Shown in pieces: positions 21,879 through 33,399 of a stretch of DNA of 64,000 bases. The notes beneath the pieces are model-generated. The model had not been told where the DNA came from, did no database searches, and was given only the letters and a program-made list of their open reading frames with translations. Position 1 is the first letter of the stretch. Each line of letters starts with the position of its first letter. Location: assembly GCA_911728435.2 (NCBI GenBank), contig OU452198.1, positions 6,234,001 to 6,298,000 of the forward strand, read 5' to 3'. The position numbers and the translations under genes are program-made. The DNA comes from Apoderus coryli. Lineage: Eukaryota > Arthropoda > Insecta > Coleoptera > Attelabidae.

Positions 21879-22985
21879 ATTTTTTATCTGCAATCCCAAC
21901 TGTGTACACACTTCCATTATTCTAGCTGACCATTTAGCAGATGCTTTACTGTATTTCTTAATTTTGACCAACATTTTCTGATACAAACCCACAGAACTCG
22001 TCTTAAAGCTATCATTCATTCTTCTACTTTGTCTTGAAAATGACGGACTCAAACTTTTATTACTACTGATAGTAAATTTGTTGTGACATAACTTCGATTT
22101 ATTAATACATGAAGGTGACTTTAACGGTGAATGTTTATAACTTTTTCTACCACTCTGCAAAATGCTTCTAAAGCTTCTATCTCTAGAGATAATTGGTGAA
22201 GGATTTGGGATAACATTTTTCCGAAGATTTGATTGGAATAAACAATTTAAGGGTTTAAAAGCTTGTGGTATGTGTTCTTGTAATTTATCAATTGGAGTTG
22301 ACGATGACTTTAATTGCAACTGTGGCGAGAAAAATGATAACTCCCCACAACTCTCCTCCTGAACTATAGTCGTAGTAGTTCTTAGTTCATAATTACTAGC
22401 TTTTAAATATGGGTTTACATTTACTTCATTCGCATTAAATTTAGTCATTTTACAAGTTTGTTTATCACTATTCTCATTAGTAACTAATATTACAGGCTTA
22501 GTTATTCCTTTTGGGGTTTGTTCCTCGAAAGCAACATCAGTTTGTGTACCAGCTTGAACTAAAAGTGGGTTTTCCTTGCCCGGGGAATGTAATTTAGGCA
22601 TACTAGAAGCTGATCGCTTCCTGTAACTCTCCTTCGATCTATCTAGTAGAAACACTTTATTCGTAGTTACATTTGAGTCAAATAAGAAGTTTAAATTTGT
22701 CACATTTAATGAATTGTTAGATTTTTGTGTACTATATCGTTTACTGGTAATTGGTGTTTCCATAATTGAAGAGAAATAATTTTGATCTGGATTCTGAATA
22801 TCTGGACTAGGTGTAGCCTGTGGCATATTATGTACATTTTCTGGTGGGCTTAAAATTTTAGTTGAACTTATGGATTCATCATAACAAGTTCGCATTTTAT
22901 CCGGTTCCGTTAATTTGTTGTTACCATTGTGTTGCTTATTCTGTTGATTTTTCCTGCCTTTTCTTTTATGTTTATTTCGAGGCAT
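21879..22985 (-). CDS. PRR11-like protein, exon 1 (start of four-exon gene 22985-14296)
   Basis: The ATG at 22985 opens a 369-codon exon ending at a GTAAGT donor (21878-21873), followed by a 79-bp intron. The spliced protein is about 641 residues (exons 21879-22985, 21578-21799, 16981-17280, 14296-14592). The N-terminus is strongly basic (MPRNKHKRKGRKN). The rest of exon 1 is disordered and rich in Ser-Pro/Thr-Pro sites (for example ILSPPEN, ETPITS, HSPLKSPS), with a KEN box at 137-139. Similarity to vertebrate PRR11, a cell-cycle-regulated actin/Arp2/3-linked protein, is inferred from layout: basic start, Cys cluster, poly-Pro, two L-x-x-VKL(K/R) motifs, KEN. Overall sequence identity looks low. 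Phosphorylation sites and KEN boxes suggest mitotic control. This is a likely expressed host gene with no lesions seen. Confidence 0.75.
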
Positions 22986-24980
22986 GTTTTTCTAACCGAC
23001 TTTTTTTATGTGCTATAACCAACATTTAAATAAGTGAGAAGATAATAAGTTATATTTGAGTATAAGACAGTAGTACTTACATTTATACAATCAAATAATT
23101 ATGTATATGAGTAAAAACATTAACATTTTCATATAATATTTGAAAACAATAGGACCAGTAAACGTTTGTTTTCAGTAGGTATTTACAAAACTTCAAACGT
23201 ATTCAATTATCAATCCTTTTAAATTTCCTCTTCTTTTTGTAAATATGTTTCATCAGTTAGGCAACCAAAAATGCTAGAAAGTGAATATGCGGTGGCCTAT
23301 AATATTTTCAAATAGCAGTGTCATCTGACGCACAGAGACAAAACTAACCAATCGAATTGTTTTTAAAATTCAGATCTATACAGCAACTTACATTTACAGT
23401 TCATAGATGCCGCTGCAATGTTTAGAGAAATCTTTTATATGTTTTGATCTTCGTTCATAGAGCAAACTCTAGATGACGCTAGTGGATAATTTTAAAATAT
23501 ATTTTAAATTGTGTCTGTGAACCGGTACGGCGGGTACGGTAACCGGTTCATTGTCATTAATTTGTGTGTATTGGTACATTAATTACAATCGCTGTATCTT
23601 AATTTAATTTGAATAATACTTGTAATTATGATAATTCGTTTAATAATATTTGTAACCTTTACGATGTAGGTACAGAATATTTAAAGAGTTAATAGTCTTA
23701 ATTTTATGTGATGTATTATTGTACCTAAATAGGATTATATTAGTTTGGTAGGTAGGTAATAGGTAGGCAGGTAGGTACTACGTACCTTATTTAATAAGTT
23801 TTAAGGTAATCACGAACATACCTAGTTAATAAGAATAGTTTTGTTTTTCGGACAAACTTTGACTCAGCGTAGTTGTGATGTGTGAACCAATATTTATGTG
23901 CTTTTTTCATGTCCAGATAATGCAGCTTTTATTTTGTTTTTAAAGGGAACACTATACAGGTATAATAATGCCATAGGTAAGTAGGTGTATGTTGTACCTA
24001 TTAACGTAAGAAACTATTCTTATTTTTGCACCCTGTATAAGCCTAAAGCTGAAGTCTGAATAAAAAATTCTATCAGAGTGCAATTACCAAAGAAAAAAGA
24101 TAGAGTTCAAAAAAAAAATTATCGAAATCGATTTATCGGTTCGCGAGAAAATCAAATTTGAAATTGAGCATAATTTTTGGTTGTGCGTTATTTTTGCGGC
24201 TAAGTGTATAATGCCTACATGAATTCTTTTAAACATTATTTGAATGACTCAAATGTTTGGTTTTCGCCTAGTAATTCAAAATCAAACCACAATAATCCAT
24301 AAGTAACGTTTATTAATGTTAATATATTTTTTTTTGCAAAAAACAACAACAAAACTAATTCCACATTATTTTATACTGTACCTAAGTGTCTATGAATGTA
24401 GGTGTTTCCTCTGGGGCGTTTTCAAGTTAGATACCTATTATTAGATATTCACAATTATTCGCCTTCAGCAATGTTTAATTTAAGATAATATGATAAAGGT
24501 GAAATTTCCCATATTCTTTGAAGGTGTAATAAATAAAATTATTTATCATAATGTAGATCTAATTGATTTGAAACATTGTACATTTCGAATATGTATATAT
24601 TATGTTGTACACTATATGAAATTTTATAATATTTATTGTAAAAGATAAAAATTAGATTTTATGTTATTGTTAATATTATTTCTGCGTAGGATGCTGTAGG
24701 TATTAACTTATACTTACCTTAAGCAAAGATTATGAGTGTATTAATCTTTGCTTTAAGCATTAAATACATTCTATTGTTTTAAAGCAGTCAGTAGATTGTG
24801 TGATCTTTAAAAGAAGTTTATTGACTTTAATAAACGATAAGATTAGATGGTTAGCCAGTTGTTGGATTTTGCTTATGACACTGCTTTAGCAAAGTTATTT
24901 AGTAAATAATTAATAACTAGTAAATAATTGGACATATCTCAGTCGAAACTGGGACGAATCTCTTTTCGGCTTCTCTGTAC
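22986..24980. other. upstream flank of PRR11-like gene, no gene
   Basis: The region should hold the promoter of the minus-strand gene (probably 22990-23500), but no TATA box or initiator stands out. There is a short GTAG/GGTA simple repeat at 23751-23785, a CACCCTGTATA word at 24029, and a hairpin at 24717-24757 that pairs GCAAAGATTA with TAATCTTTGC. No coding signal is seen. Confidence 0.4.
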
Positions 24981-26403
24981 CGGGTGTCCCAAACTCGGCG
25001 CCCCAGGCCTATTGTATGAAAACGAGATAAGATATGAAAAATCTTTCAAAGTGGTATAAATTGTGTTGCATTTAGTTATATTTTACGCCAAAAAAATATT
25101 TTTTTCCGATTTTGCAAAATGGAGAATATGACGTCATCAGTATTATTTTTCCACGAACATACCTATATTTTGTCACATTCCGAAAGCCCTAATTTTCCTA
25201 AATACCTTTTGACTAATAAATTTTTTTCTATCTTTATCCGCTAAAAAGCTAGAGTGCCAAAACTGACAAAAAATAGTATTATTCAACATAGCCATGTCAA
25301 ATCAAATGCTCCATGAAAAACAATTATTCTGTCACATTACTAGTGACAATTCTTGTCAAAATAATAAAGAATTAATTGTCAAAACAATAAATACGATACA
25401 GAAAGTAATAACAGGTACTTATTTACAACGTGTTTATAACAAAAATGTTTTCGACAGACAAAATAAAAAATAATATAATAATTGTTTAATTTATTGCAAA
25501 AGATGCGTTTTGGTTTTATTTAGTGCAGGCAATGTCATCTTCGTCTCATCATCGTTGTTTCTTTCAATTGTCAGCCATATTTTTTCGACAAAGAAAATAA
25601 TAAAAATTAGATAATAAACCAAAAAGTGTGATACAATAATAAGTTTAAATTTGCTTTCCATGTAGCATTTGATGATTTACATGGTTAAGCCTTGAAACAC
25701 ATTTTTTTGTTCATAAAATCATATATTTTGGTTTGTCGCGAACATTTTTTTGGTATAGACAGTTGTCACTAATAATCAAACAGAATAATTATTTTCCATG
25801 GAGCACTTGATTGGTAACATGGCTAAATTAAATAATATTTAAGTATTTTTTTCTTGTGTGGGCGCGCTAACTTTTTACCGAAAAGAGATAGAATTTTTTT
25901 TTTTCGAAAAGTGTTTCTAAAAAAAGAGATCTTTTCGATTGTAGCAAAATACAGGTATGTTCGTAAAAAATAACATTGATGACGTCATTTTCTCCATTTT
26001 GCGAAATTGGAAAAACATATTTTGCTTTCCCAAAATGGACCTTAGCGCAACTCCCCAGTAAAAACATATACGTAAATGAAACGTGGATTCAACGTGTCAG
26101 TCGTTGATAATTGGTCTTACGTTAGAAAAGTGACGGTTTATTTTAAGTTTAATTTTACACCGTTCAGCTTAAACGTTATAGAAACGTGTTTTTATTATCT
26201 AATTACAACTACGTGCATTTATTATGTTTAAGTAACGTTGTATATGCATTATAAATAAACCATAAAATAAAAACGTTTGTTTTATGTGTTTTTTAAACGC
26301 GTGTCAAACTTTGTCAAAATAATTACGTATCATTGTTTATAGTGCGTTATTATAAAAATAATGTGCTACAATTAGTTAAAAAAGGTTTAGAAGTTAAAAA
26401 TTA

Positions 26404-26850
26404 AGTGAGTTTCGGTATTGAGGTATTCTAGAAGAATTATGAAGATAGTGCGTATATAATAAAAATAAAGTGCTACAATTAGTTTAAAAAGATTTAAGAA
26501 GTTTATTACTATTAAAAATTAAGTGAGGAAGTTTCTAGAAGAATTATGACATTTTTAATGACCAACCAATGGAATTCAGTTCAACTGTAAAGGTCGCTTC
26601 AACAAAATTGAAGTTTAATATTATTAAAAATTAAGTGATGTTCGGTATTGAGGTATTCTAGAAGAATTATGAAGATAGTGCGCATATAATAAAAATAAAG
26701 TGCGACAATTAGTTAAAAAAGATTTAAGAAGTTTATTACTATTAAAAATTAAGTGAGGAAGTTTCTAGAAGAATTATGACATTTTTAATGACCAACCAAT
26801 GGAATTCAGTTCAACTGTAAAGGTCGCTTCAACAAAATTGACACTTATGG
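26404..26850. repeat. tandem duplication, unit about 230 bp
   Basis: The sequence from TTCGGTATTGAGGTATTCTA through GTTCAACTGTAAAGGTCGCT occurs twice, offset by 230 bp, nearly identical. Within each unit, TTTCTAGAAGAATTATGA-like words also recur. Confidence 0.85.
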
Positions 26851-28019
26851 GCACTATTTTAGGTAAGTAATAAGTAGGTGTCAATAAGATAGAAAACGGC
26901 AAAATTTTATTAAGATACCAAAACGGCTTAAACATATTTGATATTTACACAGGGTATAAAATTAGTGCGTTAAGATCCATTTACGCATTATTTGCAGAAA
27001 AATGTTATAAATAAATATTATGCGTCCAATTAAAGCACATATTTTGTAAAATAAAAATACAGGGTATACCATAAAAACAACGCGTACTAAACTTATTTTA
27101 ATTTTTTAAATAGCACATTTCATTTACTTACTAGTTGGATTCTGATCGTTATTATTAACACTTTTAAAGTATTTAAGAGAAAAAAATATAACACACTTTA
27201 CTTATATTGAATTATTGAAGTTTGTTGTTTCAAAATATCAAGTAGAGACTACTCTATGCGCATATTTCGTACTCGTTTGTACTCATCAGCCAGCCACACC
27301 ACTCGATATTTTGCTTTTAGAACACTAATAAAAATTAAAATATACCTAAAATTTGAAAAAATTCACAGGAAATAAACTTATTTAAAATTGATAAATTACA
27401 ATGCAATGAATTTACTGGGTGTTAGGTTTTTTGCACTCAGAAAATATAATTTAAAAATCTTTTACTTTTGCTTAAAAATGTATAAAATATCTATACGCAT
27501 CTAGCAAAAATAACATTACATTCTAAATATTTATAATTATATTATGCTCATACCTATGTATGCATTTTTATTTCAGAAGCAGCCAAATTGAACTTCCCAG
27601 TACATCAGAAAAATGATTTTCAAGCATTATTTATGTATTAGATTTAAGCTTTATTGATTTTTTAAATGAATTAAAATTCCCTATCGTAAGCGGTTAAGAA
27701 GCAGTTAAAATTCCAAAATTATTCGATACAACGTAAGTTTTGGCGACAGAAAGCGGCATAGTTCGCCGAAACGTGCATTATTGCATCGTATAATTGTGTA
27801 CTTAAGTTATATTTGACCACAATATTTAATATTAAAAAACACCCAAATGTTTATTTTTTTTGATTTAACTATTTAACAAAAAGGGCATTATTTTTTCATC
27901 AAACTTTTGTACCAACCCAACAATGCAAATCTGGTAGTTTTATTGATTTATTCCATACATTTTATTAACGTATATTTCACGTTACAAAAATATATAAAAG
28001 CAACATTAAATAACGTGAA

Positions 28020-28208
28020 TCAAACGTTATTTAAACGTTACTAAAATGCGTTATTAATACGATTACACAAACGTTAATTATTAGCTTTTAAAAAACGATA
28101 AATGCATGTATATCTAATACATGCATTTGTCGTTTTTTAAAAGCTAAGAATTAACGTTTGTGTAATCGTATTATTAACGTATTTTAGAACCGTTTAAATA
28201 ACGTTTGA
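28020..28208. repeat. near-perfect palindrome, arms about 90 bp
   Basis: TCAAACGTTATTTAAACG at the left end is mirrored by CGTTTAAATAACGTTTGA at the right end. The centre is ATGCATGTATATCTAATACATGCAT-like. Arms match over about 90 bp with few differences. Multiple AACGTT words lie inside. Confidence 0.85.
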
Positions 28209-28532
28209 TTTCACCGTTGAATATATATACATAAATACGCTCAATACACGATTATTTAAACCATTTAACTAACGTTTCGTTATTCGTGTTCTGCAACGTG
28301 AAAAAGCGCGACATATAAAAGTAAAATGTACGTATTTAATGTACCTTTTTTTTGAAAAGGTGTTTTGTAATGATAAACGTTAAATAAACATATGTGTGTT
28401 TACAATTTAGCCCTTTAAAAATATTTTTATTATCTTATCTGGTTTTCATACAATAGGCCTGGGACGCCAAGTTTGGGACACATAAGATATCAATAAAGTT
28501 CAAGACATCGACGTAACATTTTTAGTTTTCCA

Positions 28533-29153
28533 TATACAGGGTGTCCCAACGGGAACCAAATGGATATGTATATAGAAAACTATACATAAGAGAATTTTCA
28601 AAATTTGGCAGGGTAACTATATCGACGGGGGCAGATGAGGTAAAATAGTTATATGTTATTGACACTTCCCGTTATACCGGAAGTAGGTGTCAATAACTTG
28701 CTTATTTCAAATGGAACATCGTATATATTATTACAGTTTCGAATTTCAACTAGCCTGCATCATGTTATTTATCTAAGTCTTACCGTTTCTGACTTATTTA
28801 AGGTTTTATGTCCAAATGGCGTTTGCGGGCTCTAAAATCAGTATAAAATTTTCCTATAAGGAAACCTTCATTAATTGATTTTCAAACTATTTCTATCTTA
28901 AAAATAGTCAGTCTATGAGAAGTTTGAATTTTTTTGGTAAATATTACTTAATATTATTATTCTTATTGAAAGAAGTAAAAAAAGCGCACCAAAAAAAGTT
29001 GGGACAAAATTACTAAAAACCCATCGTCAGGAATTTACAAATAACACCCTGTATCTGAAAAACGAAGCATTTTTTGATATATGTTCATATGAAAAAATTT
29101 TTTTATTTTATTTTATTAAATTATTTTAACTTAATTTCGGGACACCCTGTATA
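28533..29153. mobile_element. short inverted-end element TATACAGGGTGTCCC...GGGACACCCTGTATA
   Basis: Perfect 15-bp inverted ends lie at 28533-28547 and 29139-29153, 621 bp in all. An internal segment (CACTTCCCGTTATACCGGAA, 28663) is shared with 61441-61470. The internal CACCCTGTAT at 29045 suggests a compound structure. There is no coding capacity. Confidence 0.7.
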
Positions 29154-29282
29154 CATTGAGTTATAAATCACACTCACAAAGATGATTTAAAGTAATTTAT
29201 AAATGGCTTTTTTATTGGGATGAGGTTCCAATTAAAACAGATTGTAGTTGAAATAATTTTTGTTATTTCATGTCAGTTTACA

Positions 29283-29314
29283 ACGTTTCGGCAACGCATA
29301 ATTGCCTTCTTCAG
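29283..29314 (-). ncRNA. hammerhead-like motif
   Basis: The minus strand carries CTGAAGA, one unpaired A, helix II GGCAA/TTGCC (5 bp, perfect), GAAA, and ACGT (self-complementary) followed by T. The next GTA can pair with the TAC before CTGAAGA. The preceding plus-strand word TTTCATGTCAGTTTACAAC recurs at 50771, so the motif is part of a dispersed repeat. Confidence 0.4.
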
Positions 29315-29319
29315 GTACA

Positions 29320-30040
29320 TTTAAAAGACATTAGGTTACAGAACATATATATAGACAAACATTACACCTATGATGTACTTTGTATGACAAAAATTGCACA
29401 TAGATATATTTCAATAAAACAGGCAAAATAGTCTTTTCTATGATTCATTACAAATACAACAGGTTATGAAGTTTTCGCTTACCTAAATTGTTTCCCATTC
29501 ATCACCGGCTAAAATAATTTAGCTAACACAAAAGTGTAGCATCTCACTGTAGCCAAAATATATACCAAAAATTCTTAATAATTTTCAGCAATGCAATGGT
29601 GGGTTTATTAAGTGGAGGTACAACAACATAATATCATCAAGTACCAGTTGAAAAACAGTCGAATGTTGAATGGTACGACTACCAAATGGGGAGGAGTCAA
29701 CGTCGAAAGTACAGTTTAAAATACGTACCTATACGTCCGGTCATTATCTACTAATCAGTTGACATATGGTAGATAATAATTAATTAGCTACTACCTTATT
29801 GCTTGGTATTTTTCGATATATAAATGCAGTCTGTAAATTTTCGTTAAAAGGATTTTATTATTTATTTTTATAAAACAAAGCACTTGGCTAAAGGTATATT
29901 CTCGAAATAATATTATAGTGTTAGATTAATGAAAATACACACGAAATAATAACTATGGCAGCAACGAAATCGAGTGTGCAAAGTGTAAATTAAAACTGAC
30001 TATGCACGACCGAAAGCGGCCACTTACCGTGATTCATTTT
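29320..30040. other. no gene recognised
   Basis: Repeat-derived or unique AT-rich DNA between the hammerhead-like repeat and the deleted mariner. No coding motif was seen. Confidence 0.4.
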
Positions 30041-30044
30041 TCTA

Positions 30045-31019
30045 CGAGGGTTGCCTTTTATATTTCGGGATTAGAGAACAAAAACAAAAATTAATCATCG
30101 AAAATCACTTTATTGTTTTTCAAAATATTCCCCATGAAGATCTATACAGTTTTGAATGCGTTTGAACCAATTGTCGAAGCACTTTTGCCACTGTGATTGA
30201 GGTATCTCCAAAACATGCATCCTGAATGCAGCAACCGCTTCTTCAGGTGTCGAAAAACGTTAACCTCTCAGTTTGTTTTTTACGTAAGGGAATAAAAAGA
30301 AGTCATTCGGTGCCAAGTCAGGACTATACGGCGGATGACTCATCAAATCGATGTTTTGGGTGCTCAAAAATGCATCCACGATTCATCACCTGTCACGATG
30401 TCATAGACGTGTTTCGAAGCACCGCGATCGTATTTTTTGAGCATTTCTTTGGACCAATCGACACGAGCCTTTTTTTGAGCGATTGACAAATTGTGTGGGA
30501 TCCAACGCGAACAAATTTTTTTGACAGTCAAATGTTTATGCAATATTGAATGTATGGTCCCACTAATGCCTAAGGTTGTCTCAATCTCTTGATAGGTCAC
30601 ATGACGATCTTGCGATATCAGTTCGCGCACAGTATCAATGGTTTTCGGAACAACAACTGATTTTGGACGAACTTCACGAAATTCGTCTTGGAGTGAACTA
30701 CGACCACGATTGAATTCACCATACCATCGATAAACACTTGTCCTTGATGGAGCTTCATCGCCAGAAATTGAATTAAGTTCATACATGCACTGTTGCTGAG
30801 TTAATACACGTCAAAAGTTGTAAAAAATAATCGCACGAAAATGTTCACGATTTAATTCCATTTTTGGGCCGAGATGAATCTTTTAAGTTACTGTAAACAA
30901 CACAAATAGCGCTGGTAGGTATGTCAAAACGTTCGGAGTACGTATAACCTCAAAAATGTCCAACTTTACGATAGAGCTGTCAGTTGCCAGATTGCAACAC
31001 CAGGGTTGCCAAATCCCGA
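30045..31019 (-). mobile_element. second mariner family, copy B, internally deleted
   Basis: The left terminus begins after a TA at 30043-30044 with CGAGGGTTGCCTTTTATATTTC. The right side matches copy A up to AAATCCCGA (31019) and then diverges. The transposase frame (30786 to 30364, minus) keeps the helix-turn-helix and reaches VTGDESW, then jumps into AFLSTQNIDLMSHPPYSPDL because about 280 bp containing the second Asp are deleted. In-frame stops and small shifts also occur. Confidence 0.9.
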
Positions 31020-31089
31020 TACAGATTTTTAACCAATCGAAACCCATAATTTTTCAATCAAGCATGCTCTGCATTTGACGTTTGTCAAT

Positions 31090-31600
31090 ACAAATATAAT
31101 TATTTATTTATTTATAAAAGACAGATACAGGTGTTATCCCAATTACACTGCTTTGTTTAATTTAACTTAACTTAACTTAAGCTCTACCTAACTTTAACTA
31201 GACTAAAAACTAACTTAAACATTAAACTTAAACAACATTAACTAATTTATGTTTCAAGACTTTAAACTTAAGGTTATATTTACTACATTAATTCTATAAT
31301 TCACTAGATTATTTTTTAAGTTTCATTAAGGTGTTTTACTATCTGTAATTTATAGTTCCTGTATCTAGTTCCGAAGATATCGCAAACTTGTTGGAGTTGG
31401 TTGTAATTTCTAACCATCATGTTAGGGGACTTAGATTGGTAATTTGTTCTTGGTGTAATTAGTTGAAATGTTTGATGGTTTTTGAGACGTGTTTTCCTTA
31501 ATGGAACAGCTAACTTGATATTTACTAGAGATCGACAGTCGTATGCCAGATTATTTACAATTTTGTAAAGGTACAAAACACTTGACAATGTTCTTCTATT
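31090..31600 (-). pseudogene. 5'-truncated LINE, C-terminal RT tail
   Basis: The minus-strand frame 31588-31316 encodes a LINE thumb/C-terminal region (VLYLYKIVNNLAYDCRSLV, MMVRNYNQLQQVCDIFG). A 3' UTR leads to a TAAATAAATAAAT tail (minus) near 31100. It is truncated upstream of about 31600. Confidence 0.75.
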
Positions 31601-31677
31601 ATTTAAGGAAATTTGTTCATAATATTTTTAAATTTAATAGTATATTATGCAACGATCTTGTGATGGTGGTTAGTAAT

Positions 31678-31721
31678 ACCAAAGATTAATCTACACAAGA
31701 AGAAGTAGATTAATCTTTGGT
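31678..31721. repeat. 17-bp perfect hairpin, 10-nt loop
   Basis: ACCAAAGATTAATCTAC (31678-31694) is perfectly mirrored at 31705-31721. The AAAGATTAAT core also appears in the hairpins at 24717 and 51923. Confidence 0.85.
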
Positions 31722-32057
31722 AATACACGAGCATGAACCGGGATACGAAACGAGCCGAGCGAAGGTGAGTGAGAGTTGCATACGTTATTTTTTCTACACC
31801 CGATAAATAATGAAGAACTATAAATATATTTTTTCGGCAACGGTCCGGGATGTACCCACGTCCCGGACGCTTTTTCTTTGAGCAAGTAGTACTTCCCGGA
31901 CTAGGACGTTGTTTTCATTGTAAATATGAAAATCTTGGTAGGCATGGTTTTGATAAATGCAGTTGATCATTACCATAGCAACGAAATAACGGCTGACAGT
32001 TCATATGAAATTAGTTGTCAAAAGTTTGCATGTTTTTTGATCGCAATTCGCAATAAA

Positions 32058-32640
32058 ATATGGAAAGCAGCAGCGATAGTGACTCTGAAAATGTGGCTTG
32101 GGAAATTTCCAATTATTGCCTGAAAAGTCAAATTCCAGGTACGAAAACGTTTATGATTTGTTCACGAAATAGATGGATATGAAGCAATGCAAAACTATTA
32201 CCGGGGATGTAATTTGGGCTTATTTGGCGCAAAAATCTGAAACTGTCAAATCCTCTACTCTGTGGAGCATGTACTCTATAAACATAGCCACTTTCCCAAA
32301 GGTTATCGCATTTCTTAAAAATAAGAATGTTTGCTACAAAGCCAAGAAATCAGAAGTCTTCAGCAGTGAACAGATCAACGAATTCATTAGGGAAGCGGAT
32401 AATGAAACATATCTAATGCTGAAGGTAATTTTAACAAAATATTACGATTATAGGATATAAAAGTATCAACTTAGTTTTCAGGTAGCAACAATTATTGGGT
32501 TAGCGGGTGCGTTTAGACGAGAAGAACTAACAAAAATGTCAATTGATCTAATAAACGACAAGGAAGACATGTTGCTTGTGAAAATAGCGCATTCCAAAAC
32601 ACATATTGAGAGAACTTTTGTTGTTTTTTTTTGGACTCAC
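32058..32640 (+). pseudogene. Crypton-like tyrosine recombinase fragment with a 57-bp intron
   Basis: From MESSSDSDSENVAWEI the frame shifts once (about 32115). It reads KSNSRYENVYDLFTK, then a TAG where Trp is expected (32171), then MDMKQCKTI, SSTLWSMYSINIA, SEVFSSEQINEFIREAD and ETYLMLK. A phase-0 intron follows (32425-32481, AAG|GTAATT...TTTCAG|GTA). Reading resumes VATIIGLAGAFRREELTKM, which holds the box I arginine of tyrosine recombinases, and ends near THIERTFVV. The C-terminal catalytic His/Arg/Tyr region is absent. This layout is typical of insect Crypton-derived proteins. One shift, one stop and truncation mark it as a pseudogene. Confidence 0.7.
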
Positions 32641-32649
32641 AGAGAATTT

Positions 32650-33260
32650 TGTCTATTCGTCCAAAAAAAACCCATTTTCCGGACTTGTTACTATTATGAC
32701 ACAAATATAATGTAAATAAGTATTTGAAACTAATAATACAAATAAATCTGTTTTTATATAACAACAACAACAAAAATGTTAAACTTAACAAAACTAATAA
32801 TTTTAAATTTATATATAACAATAGGTATGAGACAACTATTCAACATATAGTAATTAATTGATTGATTAGCTACTTACTTTGGTGTGTAAAGCTAAAATAA
32901 AAATATAATCATCTCAGCAAACTTTAAAAGGAATTCCGTTACATTACATAGAAGCATAAAAAACGACAATTGACATTTCTTCTTATTCCAAATCAAACGG
33001 AATAATTCTATCTCTATATGTAGGTATACATTTTAAGAGAAACTTAAACTATGAAAACCGATAATGTACGGATAGATATATTTTGTTGACATTAGAAAGT
33101 GTAAGCAGTCTAGTCTAAGCACTCTATTATAAAGCAGAATTATTTATATGTTATTCGAATCATGAGCGCCGCTGTGATAAGTAACGGGTTCCCCAATTAA
33201 AGGGTTCATTTTGAATTGCCCGCTATTTTATTTATCAAAATAAGATCTGTCATTTTTTTT
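32650..33260. other. no gene recognised
   Basis: AT-rich sequence with no motif found. The word CCCCAATTAAAGGGTTCATT near 33191 may belong to the end of the transposon whose helix-turn-helix follows. Confidence 0.35.
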
Positions 33261-33275
33261 AGAACTATGCCATGA

Positions 33276-33395
33276 ATGAAAATGGAACGATACACTCTTC
33301 AACAACGCATCGAAATGATTAAAATTCACTACAAAAATGGTGAAAATTTTGCTGAATCAGTTCGAAAAACTAAAAGTGTTTTGGGTCGTTGCGGA
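33276..33395 (+). pseudogene. transposase N-terminal helix-turn-helix (DUF4817-like) fragment
   Basis: MERYTLQQRIEMIKIHYKNG and ENFAESVRKTKSVLGR are the typical N-terminal helix-turn-helix of DUF4817-type insect transposases. Similarity stops abruptly after LGR, and the following open frame to 33548 is unrelated sequence. Confidence 0.75.
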
Positions 33396-33399
33396 ACAC

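Larger units (their letters stand above)
24984..28481. mobile_element. 3.5-kb composite inverted-repeat element
   Basis: The ends are about 50-bp inverted repeats, 24984-25035 (GTGTCCCAAACTCGGCG) and 28430-28481 (the reverse complement reads GTGTCCCAAACTTGGCG and continues GGCCTATTGTATGAAAAC). Inside there is a long inverted repeat (about 25063-25400 against 25700-26060), a 230-bp direct tandem duplication (26404-26633, 26634-26850) and a palindrome at 28020-28208. There are no recognisable ORFs. The outer ends share the GGGTGTCCC word of the shorter element beside it. Confidence 0.7.

Noticed and set aside
27735..27767. Possible further hammerhead-like motif (GGCGACAGAAAGCGGC...CGCCGAAACGTG)
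   Set aside because: The core CTGANGA is not recognisable and the nucleotide after ACGT is G, which the hammerhead cleavage site does not allow.
28653..28835. 60-codon plus-strand frame
   Set aside because: Lies wholly inside the 28533-29153 inverted-end element and has no domain.
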